Source of the DNA: Paenibacillus polymyxa
GTDB taxonomy: Bacteria; Bacillota; Bacilli; Paenibacillales; Paenibacillaceae
Assembly: GCF_018614975.1 (NCBI RefSeq)
Contig: NZ_JAGGNR010000008.1
Span: forward strand, 740,741 to 804,740
Direction of reading: 5' to 3'
DNA length: 64,000 nucleotides
The position numbers and the translations under genes are program-made. The notes under the pieces were generated by a model. It did not search any database. It saw nothing but the letters and a program-made list of their open reading frames with translations, and was not told where the DNA came from. Shown here one piece after another: positions 45,242-53,568 of the stretch; position 1 is the stretch's first letter, and the number at the start of each line of letters is the position of its first letter.

Positions 45242-45426
45242 ACACAGCTCTCCTTGGTCATCTCCAACATTAGTTAGAGCAAATTGGTTTTCTCCACTCT
45301 TCAAGCACGTTAGACACCGATTCCATAAGAGCGGTTTCATAACTATTCTAACAGTATTTTTAGATCATTGCACAGCGCACACGTACGTTCGATATGAGAA
45401 TATTTCATTTTGACAAAAAAACTTGT

Positions 45427-45456
45427 TTGACATATAGTTGTTATAACAACTAATTA
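45427..45456 (+). promoter_or_regulatory. promoter of the marR-MFS operon
   Basis: A perfect -35 TTGACA and a TAATTA -10 are separated by 18 bases, with a palindromic operator filling the spacer. Confidence 0.6.
45435..45452. promoter_or_regulatory. MarR-type operator
   Basis: TAGTTGTTATAACAACTA is a perfect 18-bp palindrome positioned between the -35 and -10, so binding would block RNA polymerase. It is probably the autoregulatory site of the MarR protein encoded just downstream. Confidence 0.7.
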
Positions 45457-45497
45457 ATTGGGACATTTTATTATGGAAAGCGAGGTCTAGCAATCAC

Positions 45498-45920
45498 ATG
45501 GACTATACACTGGAACAATCTGTTGGATTCATGCTGGGTTTCACACATCGTAAAGCTGTAGCTTTACTTGCAACGCGATTCAAACCTTATGATATTACGA
45601 CAGAGCAATTTTCTGTTCTCTTTAATGTTGACCGCGGTGAAGGTGTGAATCAGAAGGAGCTCGCTACACGTGTCTTCAAAGACCAACCCACCACTGCGCG
45701 GATTATTGATCTGCTTGAGAAAAAAGGCTGGGTAGAACGCCGGACCAGCGAACAGGATCGCAGAGCCTACCTGTTATATCTCACCACGGAAGGCAAAGCG
45801 TTAATTGATATCCTCGTTCCGATTGAAAGAGAAATGAATAAAGAACTTGCTGAAGGTATATCTGAAGACCAGATGGAAGCATTTAAACATACTCTTTCCC
45901 TCATTAACCGCAACTTGTAA
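45498..45920 (+). CDS. MarR-family regulator of the adjacent MFS exporter
   Basis: Winged-helix regulator, 140 residues: recognition helix region NQKELATRVFKDQPTTARII and wing EQDRRAYLLYLTTEG. The ATG at 45498 has a GAGG site at a spacing of 12. It is followed after 30 bases by the MFS gene, and preceded by a promoter with a perfect palindrome. Likely represses its own operon until a toxic ligand binds (inference). Confidence 0.92.
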   Translation: MDYTLEQSVGFMLGFTHRKAVALLATRFKPYDITTEQFSVLFNVDRGEGVNQKELATRVFKDQPTTARIIDLLEKKGWVERRTSEQDRRAYLLYLTTEGKALIDILVPIEREMNKELAEGISEDQMEAFKHTLSLINRNL

Positions 45921-45950
45921 TGAATCACAACTCAGGGGGAATACATCATC

Positions 45951-47294
45951 ATGAAAGAACAATCTACACAACAAGTTAGACTATGGACCACTGATTTTAT
46001 ACTGCTGATGCTGTGCAACTTTTTGTTATTCTTGCAACTGCACATGATCGTCTCTCCGCTTCCGTCCTACGTTCAGGAGCGATTTCATGCTAATGCGTTT
46101 GAGGTCAGCCTCTTCACCTGTCTGTTTGCACTAAGTGCCATTGCAGCCCGTCTCTATTCCGCGAAAGCACTGGAGAAGGGCCTTCGTAACGCCATGATCT
46201 ACATAGGCCTGTCCGTAGCCCTGCTGGCAACGCTCGGCTATTATTTTGCTGCCGGCATAGCTGTGCTCTTGTTGCTGAGAATGTTGTTTGGTATCGGGTT
46301 TGGTATGAGCAGTACCGCTTTTCCAACGATGGCCTCGGACATTGTGCCCGTCAAACGAATGGGTGAAGGTATGGGATACTTTGGTCTATCGACTAGCCTG
46401 GCTATGTCTATGGGGCCAATCATTGGGGTGACTCTGCTCCAGGGTGCTGGCTTTGTAACCCTCATGTTATGTACTGCGGGTGTCCTCGCTGTGATCTATC
46501 CACTGAGTTATTCGCTGACACGCAAAAAAGCAGTCAGAACCGATAACAGTACAACCATCATGCCACAAGCCACAACAAGTGCTTCAGGATCCAACCCGAA
46601 ACAGAAAATACCTTTCAACCGCAAGCTGATTCTGCCAAGTGTGCTGAACTGCCTGTTATCCATCACCTATGGTGGACTTGTCGGATTCATCGTGTTGTAT
46701 GGCAAGGAAGCCAATCTGGCCAATCCTGCGCTGTTCTTTTTGTTCAATGCACTCGCCGTGTTATTGGTTAGACCATTTGCCGGACGAATCTATGACAACA
46801 AGGGTCCAAAAGCACTGCTCATTCCAGGGGCAATATTCGTTGCTCTCGGCCTCATTCTGCTCTCGTATGCAACCTCCATGTCCGTCTTGTTCATTGCTGC
46901 CTTTATTTACGGAATCGGTTATGGTTCCATGCAGTCGTCCCTGCAGACCTGGATGATTCAAGTTGTATCTCCTACTCAACGGGGTATGGCTAATGGCATG
47001 TTTTTGAACTCGCTGGATCTGGGGATTGCGACCGGTGCCCTTCTTCTCGGCGCCATTGCCGCCATAACCAGTTATACCGATATGTACCGATATTCCGTGA
47101 TGTTTATGATTCTGTTCTTGCTTATATATCTGATTCAGGGAAAACGAAGCGGCAGCTTCTCCATTGAACCTCATGCTCTGCTCGCTCATACTCATATCAC
47201 TGCAACGGAACCACCTCAAGATCAATCCAAGAATTCAGAATCTGGAGCTGGCAACACCGAAACTAGCCAGTCGAATAAAAGTAAACACGAATGA
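45951..47294 (+). CDS. major facilitator superfamily exporter
   Basis: Twelve-helix drug/metabolite exporter of the MFS, 447 residues. Helices 1-6 are followed by a charged central loop (about 195-220) and helices 7-12. Motif-like segments are LLRMLFGIGFGMSSTAFPTM at helix 4 and RPFAGRIYDNKGPKAL at the loop after helix 8. AGGGGG precedes the ATG. The C-terminal 40 residues are hydrophilic and rich in Ser, Glu and Asn. Second gene of the marR-MFS operon. It ends at a bidirectional terminator. Substrate unknown. Confidence 0.9.
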   Translation: MKEQSTQQVRLWTTDFILLMLCNFLLFLQLHMIVSPLPSYVQERFHANAFEVSLFTCLFALSAIAARLYSAKALEKGLRNAMIYIGLSVALLATLGYYFAAGIAVLLLLRMLFGIGFGMSSTAFPTMASDIVPVKRMGEGMGYFGLSTSLAMSMGPIIGVTLLQGAGFVTLMLCTAGVLAVIYPLSYSLTRKKAVRTDNSTTIMPQATTSASGSNPKQKIPFNRKLILPSVLNCLLSITYGGLVGFIVLYGKEANLANPALFFLFNALAVLLVRPFAGRIYDNKGPKALLIPGAIFVALGLILLSYATSMSVLFIAAFIYGIGYGSMQSSLQTWMIQVVSPTQRGMANGMFLNSLDLGIATGALLLGAIAAITSYTDMYRYSVMFMILFLLIYLIQGKRSGSFSIEPHALLAHTHITATEPPQDQSKNSESGAGNTETSQSNKSKHE

Positions 47295-47317
47295 TTGGTT
47301 AAGGTCATTCTGAACAT

Positions 47318-47380
47318 AAAAACGCGTTCACACCGAGAAAGCAAATTTATCCGCTTTCTTAGGCGTAAACGCGTTTTATT
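47318..47380. terminator. bidirectional terminator between convergent MFS genes
   Basis: AAAACGCGTT and AACGCGTTTT form the outer stem and GAGAAAGC/GCTTTCT the inner one, with T-rich flanks on both strands. It serves both exporters. Confidence 0.85.
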
Positions 47381-47445
47381 GGAACAGATCCGAATGTTAA
47401 AATTAAGACAGCATGGAAATGAATATAGCATTCAGCACCGTCTAT

Positions 47446-48747
47446 CTAAAATGGACTTTTCTTGCGACCTATGGGAGTATACCTTCTACTTGTCTCGATC
47501 ACATCCATAGATGTTTCATCCGGTTTCTGCTTGCTTCCTGAAGTAGGTTGATCTCCCTTATCCGGCTTAACTGCGAATAATGTGAGCAACCCGCCCACTG
47601 CGCCAGACGCAGCGAGCACACCAAAAAGCAAGAAATGATGAGAACCGATCAGCAACGAAACGACAGGTGGACCGAGAGATACCCCAATGAATCGCATGCT
47701 GCTGAACAGAGCCGTGATTGTGCCCCGCTGTTTTTTGTCCACGCCTTCTGTAATCAAGGCATCCAGACATGGTAACGTTGCACCTATTCCGGCACTTCCC
47801 AATGTGAAAAGACCTACTACAACATAGATATTATCGAATAAACCTATAACGCCAAGGGATACCGTCAGAAGCGCAAGTCCTGCGAAGCCAAGCCATTTCA
47901 TTCGCGTTTTGTTCTTTCCAATCCACTTCCCTGCCAGGAAAGAAGACAGACATAACGCTGCCAGCGGAATCGCAAGGACAAGTCCTTTAAGAACACCTTT
48001 CAGGGCAAATTCGCTCTCCAGCGTTTCGGATAGATAATATAACACACCAAAGATGACAAACATGCAAATACCGCCGATTGCAAACAACGCATACAACCAG
48101 CGTCCCTTTTCTTTCAATACGTCACGAATGGATGCCACAAATTCAGGAAAGGTGGGAGGCTTTTCTTTTTTCCGGGGAGTCTTCACCAGGAAAATAACAA
48201 GAACCAGTGAAAGCACACAAAGTATAGGAATAGCCATGAATGGCGCATACCACAACCAGACCGCCAGCGCTGCACCCAGAATCGGACTTATGACTTTACC
48301 AAACGTATTCGAGGTCTCAATGATCCCCAGGCTTTTGCTTACTTCGTTCTCATCATTGAACATGTCCCCAACCAATGGGATAACGATAGGAAATGCGCCG
48401 GCAGCTCCTATTCCCTGCAATAACCTCCCACCCAGCATGGTCCAGTAGGCTATGTTTCCGTTCAACATCCATGCTGCCACACCAGCTACTGCACCTCCGA
48501 CGGCTGCAATGATAAGGCTGGGAATGATAACTGCTTTTCTGCCAAAACGATCCGACAAGTACCCTGCAAGAGGAATAAGCAGGATGGCAACTATAGCGTA
48601 GACTGTAATGAGCATGCTGACCTTGAATGCAGATACTCTCAATTCACGTTCAATCTGTGGCAGGATTGGTATAAGCATGGAGTTACCCAAGGTCATAATT
48701 AAAGGGATGGAAGCAAGTGCGACGAGGTCCCACTTTTTGTCGTTCAT
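47446..48747 (-). CDS. major facilitator superfamily transporter
   Basis: A second, unrelated-looking MFS exporter, 433 residues, 12 helices. Motif A of drug antiporters is seen after helix 2 as LAGYLSDRFGRKAVII, and motif C-like GIIETSNTFGKVISPILGA lies in helix 5. AGGTGG stands seven bases before the ATG at 48747 (MNDKKWDLV); ten codons of open frame upstream are not used. Convergent with the marR-MFS operon. Substrate unknown, probably drugs or secondary metabolites. Confidence 0.9.
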   Translation of the reverse strand: MNDKKWDLVALASIPLIMTLGNSMLIPILPQIERELRVSAFKVSMLITVYAIVAILLIPLAGYLSDRFGRKAVIIPSLIIAAVGGAVAGVAAWMLNGNIAYWTMLGGRLLQGIGAAGAFPIVIPLVGDMFNDENEVSKSLGIIETSNTFGKVISPILGAALAVWLWYAPFMAIPILCVLSLVLVIFLVKTPRKKEKPPTFPEFVASIRDVLKEKGRWLYALFAIGGICMFVIFGVLYYLSETLESEFALKGVLKGLVLAIPLAALCLSSFLAGKWIGKNKTRMKWLGFAGLALLTVSLGVIGLFDNIYVVVGLFTLGSAGIGATLPCLDALITEGVDKKQRGTITALFSSMRFIGVSLGPPVVSLLIGSHHFLLFGVLAASGAVGGLLTLFAVKPDKGDQPTSGSKQKPDETSMDVIETSRRYTPIGRKKSPF

Positions 48748-48844
48748 ACCACAACCACCTTTACAGATTCTACACACAACAGCATTATTGTGCTTGTTTC
48801 GGAGGTTGATTATTCAGGACATGCTGGATGTTACCGCTTGTTCA

Positions 48845-48886
48845 CACAAAAAGCTGCCTGCACGTATTCGTGCAAGACAGCTTCTT
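48845..48886 (-). terminator. Rho-independent terminator after the second APH-type kinase
   Basis: Stem arms at 48850-48864 and 48869-48883 (core GCACG/CGTGC, flanked by AAGCTG and CAGCTT) are followed on the minus strand by TTTTTG. Confidence 0.82.
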
Positions 48887-48913
48887 TGGGTTCAATATTG
48901 CTTTGGTATGAAG

Positions 48914-49924
48914 TTAGTTATATCCAAGTTGCTTCCATTGCTCCAGTAAATCCAGCGTACGCTGGTGATACTTCTGACCATCTTCAGGTTGATTGACCTG
49001 ATGTTCATGAACGTAGGCATTAAAATACGAAGACAGTATTCGGTACGCAAGCCTGCGTGCCTGTCCTTCAGCCGATGAGTCCAGTGGACGATCATATCCT
49101 TCATGAAAATCCGCTGATTCTGTTGACAATATGGCTTCAAACTCCCTGTCGGCAAACATGGAACGATCTCCGTCAATGATGGCCGCAATGTTCAGCTCAC
49201 CATTTTCCTGATGAACAAGTACATTTGCTTCCCACAGGTCATTATGAACGAGTACCGGACGGGTCACTTGATCGAATAAGTCTTTATTCTTGATGAAAAT
49301 AGCTGCGATTTCTTCCCCCACACCTGACATATAATCGGCTTGTGCCGCTTTAAGTGCCGTTTCTTCTGCAAAAAAGTGCAGCACCTCGGACCATTGATCC
49401 GAGCCTTTAATCGTCCCATCTCCTTGCGGCCAGCCAAACGATGCACCCTCGATCTGATGCATGATGGCGGTATACGCGCCAAGCTGATGGTACAATCGCT
49501 TTTTGTCTTCCTTTGAAATGGATACGTGATCCAGTTGCTTACTCGGGATAAACTCCATAAACATGTACGTTCTTGGAATGATGGATCCGCTGTCATCACA
49601 AGCGATAATGTTGGGAGCAGGAATGCCTGCCTTGCGGTAATATTCATACACAATCGGTTCAGCCGCCATCATCGTACGTTCGAACGAAAAAAGGGGATCA
49701 CTCGCAGAACCAGCCACCATCTCTCCCCGCTCTGGAGCCAAACGTAAAATCACATCCGTATAGGATGTATGTTCAAGTTGAATCCGATAGGTTGTATTAA
49801 AAAGTCCACCTTGCAGGATACCAAACCCCTTCACTTTAGTATCGCTTCCAAAATCAATCTCTACCAGATGATGCAGCATCTCTGATGATATCGTGCGGTG
49901 TAAACCCGAATTCGTTGTACTCAT
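48914..49924 (-). CDS. aminoglycoside-phosphotransferase-family kinase
   Basis: Small-molecule kinase of the APH superfamily, 336 residues. Catalytic loop LVHNDLWEANVLVHQ (Asp, Asn) and metal-binding IIDGDRSMFADREFE are present; the N-lobe has LQGGLFNTTYRI. The ATG at 49924 follows GGAG. It is unlike the kinase at 26090, which has HGDVNASN and DFEFATWD, so the two are not recent duplicates. The HNDLWEAN signature is common among uncharacterised Paenibacillus kinases. It stands alone between two terminators. Confidence 0.83.
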   Translation of the reverse strand: MSTTNSGLHRTISSEMLHHLVEIDFGSDTKVKGFGILQGGLFNTTYRIQLEHTSYTDVILRLAPERGEMVAGSASDPLFSFERTMMAAEPIVYEYYRKAGIPAPNIIACDDSGSIIPRTYMFMEFIPSKQLDHVSISKEDKKRLYHQLGAYTAIMHQIEGASFGWPQGDGTIKGSDQWSEVLHFFAEETALKAAQADYMSGVGEEIAAIFIKNKDLFDQVTRPVLVHNDLWEANVLVHQENGELNIAAIIDGDRSMFADREFEAILSTESADFHEGYDRPLDSSAEGQARRLAYRILSSYFNAYVHEHQVNQPEDGQKYHQRTLDLLEQWKQLGYN

Positions 49925-49947
49925 TTCATTCGATCTCCTATCTTCTT

Positions 49948-49980
49948 AGACAAACAGACGGCACCTTTTGGTACCGTCCT
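49948..49980 (-). terminator. Rho-independent terminator after the GH31 gene
   Basis: GACGGTACC and GGTGCCGTC pair around AAAA, followed on the minus strand by TGTTTGTCT. Confidence 0.7.
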
Positions 49981-49998
49981 TTCGTCTACTATATCATG

Positions 49999-52320
49999 TT
50001 ACAGTTGAATTGTAAGTGCAGTTGCGCCTGTTGCTGGCGTAATGACAACAACATTGGCACCACCAGACACCTGGGACCCACCTTCAACGTTAGATACACT
50101 CTCCATACCGCGAAGCACCAAGTTCCATGGTTTGCCTGCACCTTCAGCACGAACTTCCAGCACTGATCCATTACGTGTAACGTTAACCGTCAGCTCCTGT
50201 TCAGCCGCTTGGTTCACAACGACAGCTTGAGCCGTTTGACCATCAGCCAGTTCGAACAAGTGCAAGGACACATCATTCGCAAAGTCGTAATCCGGTTTGC
50301 TATCCACAGCACCGACAGCGATCAAGCTATTTGGCTTAACCATCATTGGCAGTGTTTTGAAGTCATGGTTTTCACTGATCCAGCGTCCACCTTGTACTTT
50401 CGCTCCTGTCAGATAGTTCGTCCAAGTTCCTTCAGGCAGGTAGTAGCGCACATCACCTTCCTTGTTGAAGATTGGAGCCACCAGAATGGAATCACCAAAC
50501 ATGTATTGCGTATCCAGGCTATAGGTTGTTGGGTCCTCTGGGAAGTCCAGCAGCATAGCACGCATCATCGGAATACCTCTTACCGTCGACTCCACCGCAG
50601 AATTGTACAGGTACGGCATCAGGCTGATTTTGAGTTTGGTAAAGTCACGAACAACGTCCACGGATTCCTCGTCAAACAACCAAGGCACACGATACGAAGT
50701 GCTGCCATGCAAGCGGCTGTGTGAAGATAAAAGTCCGAATTGTACCCAACGTTTGTATACATCCGGGCTTGCTGTGCTCTCAAAGCCACTGATATCATGG
50801 CTCCAGAATCCGAAACCGGAAAGACCAAGTGAGAGACCACCGCGAAGCGATTCAGCCATGGATTCATACGTGGAAGAACAGTCACCGCCCCAGTGAACCG
50901 GGAACTGTTGCCCACCTGCTGTTGCAGAGCGTGCAAACAGGGCAGCTTCGTTTTTGCCAATTTTCTCTTCGAGCAATTCAAATACAGCTTTGTTATAGAG
51001 CTGTGTATAATAGTTGTGCATTTTAACCGGATCAGAACCATCAAAATACACAACATCTGTCGGAATTCTTTCGCCGAAGTCAGTCTTGAAGGAATCTACA
51101 CCTTGATCCAGCAGGACTTCCAGCTTGCTCTTATACCAATTCACAGCATCCGGATTCGTGAAATCAACCAGAGCCATACCTGCTTGCCACATATCCCATT
51201 GCCATACGCTGCCATCGGCTGTTTTGACCAGATAGCCGTTCTCCATACCTTCATCGAACAAGTAGGATTTTTCTGCAATATATGGATTGATCCAAGCACA
51301 GATTTTAAGACCCTTTTCTTTCAGACGTGCAAGCATACCTTCCGGATCCGGGAACATCGCTTCATCCCATACGAAATCAGACCATTGGTATTCCTTCATC
51401 CAGAAGCAGTCAAAATGGAATACAGACAGCGGAAGATCACGTTCAGCCATGCCATCTACGAAATGGTTAACCGTTGCTTCATCATAATCCGTTGTGAATG
51501 AAGTTGTCAGCCACAGACCAAATGTCCATGCTGGTGGAAGCGCTGGCTTACCTGTTAATTTCGTATAATTATCAAGTACATCCTTAGGATTGTCACCGCC
51601 GATAATGAAGTATTCCAACGTCTCGCCTTCTACGCTGAACTGCACTTTAGATACATTCTCGGATGCAATCTCATATGATACGCGTTCCGGATGGTTTACA
51701 AATACGCCATATCCTTTATTGGACAGGTAGAACGGAATGTTTTTATAGGACTGCTCACTGCTTGTACCGCCGTCCTCATTCCAGGTATCGACGATTTGGC
51801 CATTCTTAACAAACGGCGTGAAGCGCTCACCAAGTCCGTAAACGTATTCACCAATACCAAGATCCAACTGTTCGCGGAAGTACGCTTCCTTGCTTGGGCC
51901 TGTAATATAACCAGCCGCTCTTTGACCGCTACCTGTAATCCGTTTTCCTCCATACAGGAAGCTGATGTCCCAACCGTTTGTTTTGTCAATTTGAACTTCT
52001 AGGTTGCCACTTTTCAAAACAGCGCCTTGTTCATTTTTTGAGATGTCAACGTTTGCATCTTGCGTGTTAAGCTCAAATACAGGCCCTTTTTTCACTCCGC
52101 CTTTATGGTGATTCAGAGTTACACGAATAACGTTAGGCATAGGTGAGCTGTACGTTGCTTTCAGCAATGTACCGTTCAGAGTGTCGCCTTTGGAACGAAT
52201 ATATTTAGTTGCCGCGTATACGGTCACAGCATTGTCTTTTTGCACAATATCACGAATGTCAGTCGGGTTTTGAATCTGGTACCCTTCACGAGTCATCCAG
52301 AATCCATCAGTAAATTTCAT
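49999..52320 (-). CDS. yicI: GH31 alpha-xylosidase, YicI type
   Basis: Cytoplasmic exo-alpha-xylosidase that removes xylose from xyloglucan oligosaccharides or isoprimeverose, 773 residues, matching YicI (772). The TIM barrel holds the nucleophile Asp in SFKTDFGERIP (about 414) and the acid/base Asp in HWGGDCSSTYESM (about 480). FHFDCFWMKEYQWSDFVWD gives the family's +1 xylose site, and FGFWSHDISGFE follows. An N-terminal beta-sandwich and a C-terminal beta domain flank it. GGGGG stands nine bases before the ATG. Divergent from an AraC regulator. It complements the secreted GH74 xyloglucanase encoded 37 kb away (inference). Confidence 0.95.
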   Translation of the reverse strand: MKFTDGFWMTREGYQIQNPTDIRDIVQKDNAVTVYAATKYIRSKGDTLNGTLLKATYSSPMPNVIRVTLNHHKGGVKKGPVFELNTQDANVDISKNEQGAVLKSGNLEVQIDKTNGWDISFLYGGKRITGSGQRAAGYITGPSKEAYFREQLDLGIGEYVYGLGERFTPFVKNGQIVDTWNEDGGTSSEQSYKNIPFYLSNKGYGVFVNHPERVSYEIASENVSKVQFSVEGETLEYFIIGGDNPKDVLDNYTKLTGKPALPPAWTFGLWLTTSFTTDYDEATVNHFVDGMAERDLPLSVFHFDCFWMKEYQWSDFVWDEAMFPDPEGMLARLKEKGLKICAWINPYIAEKSYLFDEGMENGYLVKTADGSVWQWDMWQAGMALVDFTNPDAVNWYKSKLEVLLDQGVDSFKTDFGERIPTDVVYFDGSDPVKMHNYYTQLYNKAVFELLEEKIGKNEAALFARSATAGGQQFPVHWGGDCSSTYESMAESLRGGLSLGLSGFGFWSHDISGFESTASPDVYKRWVQFGLLSSHSRLHGSTSYRVPWLFDEESVDVVRDFTKLKISLMPYLYNSAVESTVRGIPMMRAMLLDFPEDPTTYSLDTQYMFGDSILVAPIFNKEGDVRYYLPEGTWTNYLTGAKVQGGRWISENHDFKTLPMMVKPNSLIAVGAVDSKPDYDFANDVSLHLFELADGQTAQAVVVNQAAEQELTVNVTRNGSVLEVRAEGAGKPWNLVLRGMESVSNVEGGSQVSGGANVVVITPATGATALTIQL

Positions 52321-52386
52321 GTTTTCTTTCCCCCTTTGGTTATATTATAATGATATTGATATTTATAACGAATTTCTTCTCTTATT

Positions 52387-52415
52387 TTGACCATATATAT
52401 CACGATTTTGATAAT
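52387..52415 (+). promoter_or_regulatory. promoter of the araC gene divergent from yicI
   Basis: -35 TTGACC and -10 GATAAT are separated by exactly 17 bases. The yicI promoter should lie back to back; a TATAAT on the minus strand near 52340 is the candidate -10. Confidence 0.6.
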
Positions 52416-52449
52416 AACCATCCGATTCTTGAACATCACCACCAATCTA

Positions 52450-52463
52450 TGGAAACGATTACA
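52450..52463. promoter_or_regulatory. cre-like box in the yicI-araC intergenic region
   Basis: TGGAAACGATTACA matches 13 of 14 positions of the cre consensus. It lies in the untranslated leader of the AraC gene and about 130 bases from the yicI start. Confidence 0.5.
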
Positions 52464-52492
52464 TTAATAATGATACAAAAGGAGACTCTGAT

Positions 52493-53413
52493 ATGGAACG
52501 TGAACGATTACGGGAGGACCGGATTCACGGCAATGCCATGTATCCCGTCAGTGTGTACCCGGATATTCAACAACTGAACGGGGATAGCATTCTCGATTGC
52601 CACTGGCATGATGAGATGGAGCTCACCATGGTGACCAAGGGCTGCGCCGTCTTTCAGATCGATATGAACACCGTCCAGGTTCAAGCTGGAGAAGCCATTT
52701 TCATCAATCGAGGCGAGATTCATGCGGGGTATCTGAAGGGTGATATACCCTGCGTATTCTCTTCGATTGTATTTAATCCCGAGCTGCTTGGCAGCCGTAC
52801 CTTCGATACAGTCCAAGAGAAATTCATCGGTCCACTGGTACGCAAAACGGTGATTCCCCCCAGTCACATCAAGGCAGATGAGGATTGGGGACAAGAAATT
52901 CTGGATCTCCTGAAACGTATCTTTGCCGATCATGCTACCCAAACCGAAACGTGTGAAATGTCAACAAAAGCGTACCTATACCTCATATTTGCCCGAATGT
53001 TCGAACATATGAGACCTGCTCCGCTCAAAGGCACCATGGCTACAGGGAGTCATGACAAGGTAGAGCGCCTGAAATCCGTGCTCGGTTATATCCACAAGCG
53101 TTATCCTGAACCATTAAAGCTGAAAGAACTGGCCGATGAAGCCAATATGAGCGAAGGACACTTCTGCCGTTTCTTCAAACAGATGGTGCAGAAAACCCCT
53201 GTTGATTACATTAACTATTACCGTGTTCAACAGGCCTGCGTTCAGCTTGAGAATACGGATCACAAGATTGTTGATATCGCACTGGATGTAGGTTTTGAGC
53301 ATCTCAGCTACTTCATCACTACATTTAAAAAGCATAAAGCCACCACACCTTCACAGTATCGCAAAATGTTCTATGAGAACGTAGCCATGGAATCTGCCTT
53401 GGTTCAGGTATAA
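52493..53413 (+). CDS. AraC-family transcriptional regulator (near yicI)
   Basis: Regulator of 306 residues. The cupin sensing domain includes DCHWHDEMELTMVTKG and GEAIFINRGEIHAGY; the C-terminal double helix-turn-helix reads ANMSEGHFCRFFKQMVQ and IALDVGFEHLSYFITTFKKH, then PSQYRKMF. AAAGGAG lies eight bases before the ATG at 52493. Divergent from the alpha-xylosidase gene, which it probably activates in response to a xyloglucan sugar (inference). The downstream hairpin closes the gene. Confidence 0.92.
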   Translation: MERERLREDRIHGNAMYPVSVYPDIQQLNGDSILDCHWHDEMELTMVTKGCAVFQIDMNTVQVQAGEAIFINRGEIHAGYLKGDIPCVFSSIVFNPELLGSRTFDTVQEKFIGPLVRKTVIPPSHIKADEDWGQEILDLLKRIFADHATQTETCEMSTKAYLYLIFARMFEHMRPAPLKGTMATGSHDKVERLKSVLGYIHKRYPEPLKLKELADEANMSEGHFCRFFKQMVQKTPVDYINYYRVQQACVQLENTDHKIVDIALDVGFEHLSYFITTFKKHKATTPSQYRKMFYENVAMESALVQV

Positions 53414-53415
53414 AA

Positions 53416-53458
53416 AAAGAAGGTGCTCACAGCTATTCAGCTGTAAACACCTTCTTGA
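53416..53458. terminator. bidirectional terminator between convergent genes
   Basis: AAGAAGGTG/CACCTTCTT and ACAGCT/AGCTGT form a long stem with a 4-base loop. A run of seven A on the left gives a strong T-tract on the minus strand; on the plus strand the tail is weak. Confidence 0.8.
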
Positions 53459-53568
53459 TCCACTTCCTCTTTCCAAGAACGAACAAGATAACGCTCTGAG
53501 GCACGTTGTCTCCATTAGAACTCATTTCATATACTACTACATGTAGCGCTAAGGATTTTATTGGCGTC

